Shown here one piece after another: positions 5,148 to 7,205 of a DNA stretch of 7,205 bases (position 1 is the first letter of the stretch; the number at the start of each line of letters is the position of its first letter). The DNA is from Candidatus Zixiibacteriota bacterium (GTDB taxonomy: Bacteria > Zixibacteria > MSB-5A5 > GN15 > FEB-12). Where the stretch lies: assembly GCA_016213305.1 (NCBI GenBank), contig JACRAV010000019.1, positions 1 through 7,205 of the forward strand, written 5' to 3'. The notes under the pieces are model-generated. The model was not told where the DNA came from, ran no database searches, and saw only the letters and a program-made list of their open reading frames with translations. The position numbers were made by a program, and so were the translations under genes.

Positions 5148-6709
5148 CTCGCAAGTTTCTGGTGATCAGACTCGGCTCGCTGGGTGACGTCATCCTGTCG
5201 TCCGCGCCGGTCCTCAACCTGCGGCTCACTTTCCCCGACAGCTCCATATCGTTTCTCACCCGCGAACGGTTTCGCCCGGTCGTGGAGATGTTCGACGGCG
5301 TTGATCACGTCATCACTCTGCCCGATTACCCGTCGATCGGCGAATTCGCCAATCTGGTGGTCACGCTTGATGACCGTGCTTTCGACACCATTATCGATCT
5401 CCACGGTAATTTCAGGTCCTGGCTGATCCGGAAAATGACCGCGGCCAATCATAAATTCACCTATCCCAAGCGTCGACGGGAGCGGTTTCAGCTGGTGCGG
5501 ACGCATCGTATACCGCCGACCTGGCCCCACACCATTGATCTTTACAACAAGGCCGTGAGCAGGGCGGGGGGGAGAGTCATTGCGGACTGGCCTCTTCTGA
5601 AAACCGATAGTCAGTCGTCCGATGCCGGACCGTCGTCGCTGGTCGTGATCGCCCCCGGCGCCAAGCATCCGACCAAGCAATGGCCGCTCGAACGGTTTGC
5701 CCAGACGGCGGCTAAAATTCACCGCGAGCATGAAGTCCACATCGCCTGGGTCGTTACGGCCGAAGATGACATTAAATTGGATTTGCACGACTATCTCCCG
5801 GCCAGCCACTTCACCCGATTCATCGACCGGCCGATTTCGGACCTGGCTTCCGTAATCGGCCGGGCCAGTCTCGTCTTAGCCAATGACTCGGGGATAGCGC
5901 ATCTGTCGTCGGCTGTGGGGACGCCCACTCTGGCGCTCTTCGGGCCGACCCACCCGGCTCTGGGGTTTGCTCCCAGAAGTGTATATCCAAGTGTCATCGA
6001 GGTAGCCGAGTCGTGCCGACCCTGCTCCCTTCACGGAAAGAAGCCGTGCTGGCGAGAACAGCGATTTTGCCTGACGCATATCAGCGTCGATGATGTCGCC
6101 GCCCGCGCTCGTGCGGTTCTGGACCAATACAAGCCATTAACGAAGGCACTCATTTTGGACCGCGACGGCACGGTGATGGTGAATCGACATTACCTCTCCG
6201 ACCCCGACGGCGTTCAGCTCGAGGCGACCGTTCTTGAGGCCCTGACCATTGCCCAGAACCACGGCTGGAAGATAGTGATTGTGTCCAATCAATCCGGGGT
6301 GGCTCGCGGCATGATGACCGTCGAGCAGGTGGAGCGGGTCAATGCGCGACTCCTTCAGCTGTTGACCGCGCAGGGGGTTCGGGTTGACGGCATCTGGTAC
6401 TGCCCACATCATTCCACCAAGGGAGTAGTGCCGGAGTACGCCATCGACTGTCGGTGTCGCAAGCCGCGTCACGGGCTGGTCGAAGAAGCGGCCCGACAGC
6501 TCGGATTCAGTATTCGCAGATCGGTGGTCATCGGCGATCATCTGGATGATTATCTCATGGGCCGTGCTCTGGGCGCTCGCTCTCTGATCGTTCGCACCGG
6601 CCATGGTCGCGAAACCGAGGAAGATCTGGTGCGCCGTGGATACGGTGCGACCGAAGTCGTCTTTCCCACCCTGTTGGCCGCCGTCAGCAGTGTCGTAGCC
6701 GAAGGATGA
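5144..6709 (+). CDS. Fusion: GT9 heptosyltransferase-like domain + GmhB-type heptose-bisphosphate phosphatase domain
   Basis: This is a single 521-residue cytoplasmic protein with two complete enzymes. Residues 1 to about 330 are a GT9 glycosyltransferase (ADP-heptose:LPS heptosyltransferase fold). They hold RLGSLGD (9-15, with presumed catalytic D15), a PGAKHPTKQWPLERF segment (171-185) and the nucleotide-sugar site NDSGIAHLSSAVGTPTLALFGPT (247-269). A Cys cluster follows (C291, C294, C302, C309), of a kind often seen in GT9 proteins. Residues about 334-521 are a HAD-IIIA phosphatase of the GmhB type: nucleophile motif DRDGT (339-343; D339, D341), SNQSGVARG (381-389), structural zinc ligands C420-x-H422 and C436-x-C438, RKP (439-441) and GDHLDD (464-469). 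GmhB converts heptose 1,7-bisphosphate to heptose 1-phosphate, two steps before the ADP-heptose that GT9 heptosyltransferases use, so both halves fit one pathway. The junction is only a few residues long and in one frame, with no internal stop. Donor sugar specificity of the GT half is inferred; other GT9 enzymes use different sugars. Confidence 0.93.
   Translation: MTRKFLVIRLGSLGDVILSSAPVLNLRLTFPDSSISFLTRERFRPVVEMFDGVDHVITLPDYPSIGEFANLVVTLDDRAFDTIIDLHGNFRSWLIRKMTAANHKFTYPKRRRERFQLVRTHRIPPTWPHTIDLYNKAVSRAGGRVIADWPLLKTDSQSSDAGPSSLVVIAPGAKHPTKQWPLERFAQTAAKIHREHEVHIAWVVTAEDDIKLDLHDYLPASHFTRFIDRPISDLASVIGRASLVLANDSGIAHLSSAVGTPTLALFGPTHPALGFAPRSVYPSVIEVAESCRPCSLHGKKPCWREQRFCLTHISVDDVAARARAVLDQYKPLTKALILDRDGTVMVNRHYLSDPDGVQLEATVLEALTIAQNHGWKIVIVSNQSGVARGMMTVEQVERVNARLLQLLTAQGVRVDGIWYCPHHSTKGVVPEYAIDCRCRKPRHGLVEEAARQLGFSIRRSVVIGDHLDDYLMGRALGARSLIVRTGHGRETEEDLVRRGYGATEVVFPTLLAAVSSVVAEG
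6701..6706 (+). promoter_or_regulatory. Ribosome binding site of the radical SAM gene
   Basis: GAAGGA lies four bases before the ATG at 6711, inside the last codons of the fusion gene. It selects 6711 over the ATG at 6706, which meets a stop (TGA) after two codons. Confidence 0.6.
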
Positions 6710-6710
6710 T

Positions 6711-7205
6711 ATGATCCATCCGGCCGCATACGGTGAGCGACTTGATGACGGCCGCGTGGCCTGCCACCTCTGTCCCGCCGAATGCCGGCTGAGGGAAGGG
6801 GTGCGCGGCAACTGCACCAGCCGGTTCAATCAGCACGGCGCTCTTGTCACCGATAATTACGGGGAGGCGGTCACGATTGCCGTTGATCCCATCGAGAAGA
6901 AACCGCTTTACCATTTCTATCCCGGTTCACAGATACTGTCCACCGGCCCCAACTGCTGTAATCTGGGATGCACCTTCTGTCAGAATTGGCAGATATCCCA
7001 ACAACGGACTGCCACCACGTACGTTTCGCCCTCCGAATTGGTCGAACTGGCGAATCGAGAACAATCAATCGGAATCGCCTTTACGTACACCGAACCGATG
7101 GTTTGGTTCGAGTACATCAATGATGTCGCCCCTCTGGCTCGCCGGGCCGGGCTGAAGATCGTGCTGGTTTCCAACGGATACCTGAATCCCGAACCTCTGG
7201 ATGAA
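6711..7205 (+). CDS. amrS: AmmeMemoRadiSam-type radical SAM protein (3' partial)
   Basis: 165 codons run open to the right edge, roughly half of a family member of about 330-350 residues. The N-terminal Cys-rich segment (C18-x2-C21-x3-C25-x9-C35, within CHLCPAECRL...GNC) and the stretch DPIEKKPLYHFYPG (59-72) are hallmarks of the radical SAM member of the AmmeMemoRadiSam group (COG1180, related to pyruvate-formate-lyase-activating enzymes). The radical SAM cluster motif is C83-x3-C87-x2-C90, followed by QNWQISQ (91-97), so the [4Fe-4S]/SAM site is intact. Later, FTYTEP (124-129) and VLVSNGY (151-157) match the SAM-binding barrel. The gene starts one base after the stop of the fusion gene, so it is co-transcribed and probably translationally linked. 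Its substrate is not established in this family. Its usual partners (AMMECR1 and Memo domain proteins) are not in the window and could lie downstream. The symbol is a family-level assignment. Confidence 0.9.
   Translation, partial: MIHPAAYGERLDDGRVACHLCPAECRLREGVRGNCTSRFNQHGALVTDNYGEAVTIAVDPIEKKPLYHFYPGSQILSTGPNCCNLGCTFCQNWQISQQRTATTYVSPSELVELANREQSIGIAFTYTEPMVWFEYINDVAPLARRAGLKIVLVSNGYLNPEPLDE

Noticed and set aside
6130..6160. Possible internal start separating the GmhB domain as its own gene (GAAGG followed by TTG at 6154)
   Set aside because: A start there would remove the first beta strand leading into DRDGT, there is no stop ahead of it, and no ATG is suitably placed; a true fusion is the simpler reading.
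6137..6829. Antisense open frame across the end of the fusion gene and the start of the radical SAM gene
   Set aside because: Both + strand genes in this interval are supported by catalytic motifs; the - strand frame has no recognisable domain.
6844..7155. 103-codon + strand open frame within the radical SAM gene
   Set aside because: It is in a different frame from the radical SAM coding sequence, which continues open to the window edge with the CxxxCxxC motif; this frame is Pro/Arg-rich noise.
1..7205. CRISPR arrays, tRNA or rRNA genes, insertion-sequence ends, phage or defence genes
   Set aside because: I saw no regular repeat-spacer pattern, cloverleaf, transposase or integrase motif, or known defence domain in any part of the window.

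Overview
The window looks like a moderately GC-rich, compactly coded stretch of a Gram-negative (diderm) bacterial chromosome. The diderm reading rests on three genes: a probable outer-membrane beta-barrel protein with a Sec signal peptide, a family 9 (heptosyltransferase-type) glycosyltransferase, and a GmhB-type heptose-bisphosphate phosphatase domain. Gene style (Shine-Dalgarno use, a sigma-54 activator, two-gene fusion) would suit a deep-branching lineage such as the FCB/Zixibacteria-like groups, but that placement is a guess. All seven genes lie on the + strand. I see no rRNA or tRNA genes, no CRISPR array, no insertion sequence and no prophage genes.

Layout. (1) 2-781: 3' part of a polytopic membrane protein of unknown function, cut by the left window edge. 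(2) 782-975: a 194-base gap with a possible inverted-repeat operator and a seven-codon mini-ORF that ends on the next start codon. (3) 976-2400: a complete NtrC-type sigma-54-dependent response regulator, closed by a strong intrinsic terminator (2429-2453). (4) 2456-3616: a sigma-70-like promoter with a very short leader, then a complete SbcD/Mre11-type DNA-repair nuclease with no SbcC partner beside it. (5) 3637-4336: a promoter with a perfect TTGACA box and a good ribosome binding site, driving a small predicted outer-membrane protein. (6) 4371-7205: a tightly packed run of uppP (undecaprenyl-diphosphatase), a glycosyltransferase-9/GmhB fusion and the 5' part of an AmmeMemoRadiSam-type radical SAM gene. 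These three are joined by an ATGA overlap and then a one-base gap.

How they fit together. uppP recycles the lipid carrier used for envelope polymers. The fusion protein combines dephosphorylation of heptose 1,7-bisphosphate with a transferase expected to use the ADP-heptose made two steps later. This makes the right half an envelope/LPS-core module, and the outer-membrane protein just upstream may belong to the same transcription unit. The radical SAM gene is the functional outsider of that operon. The left half holds regulation and DNA repair and has no evident functional link to the right half. The most unusual observation is the single-polypeptide glycosyltransferase-GmhB fusion and its coupling to uppP. 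I found no clearly undescribed defence or mobile system.
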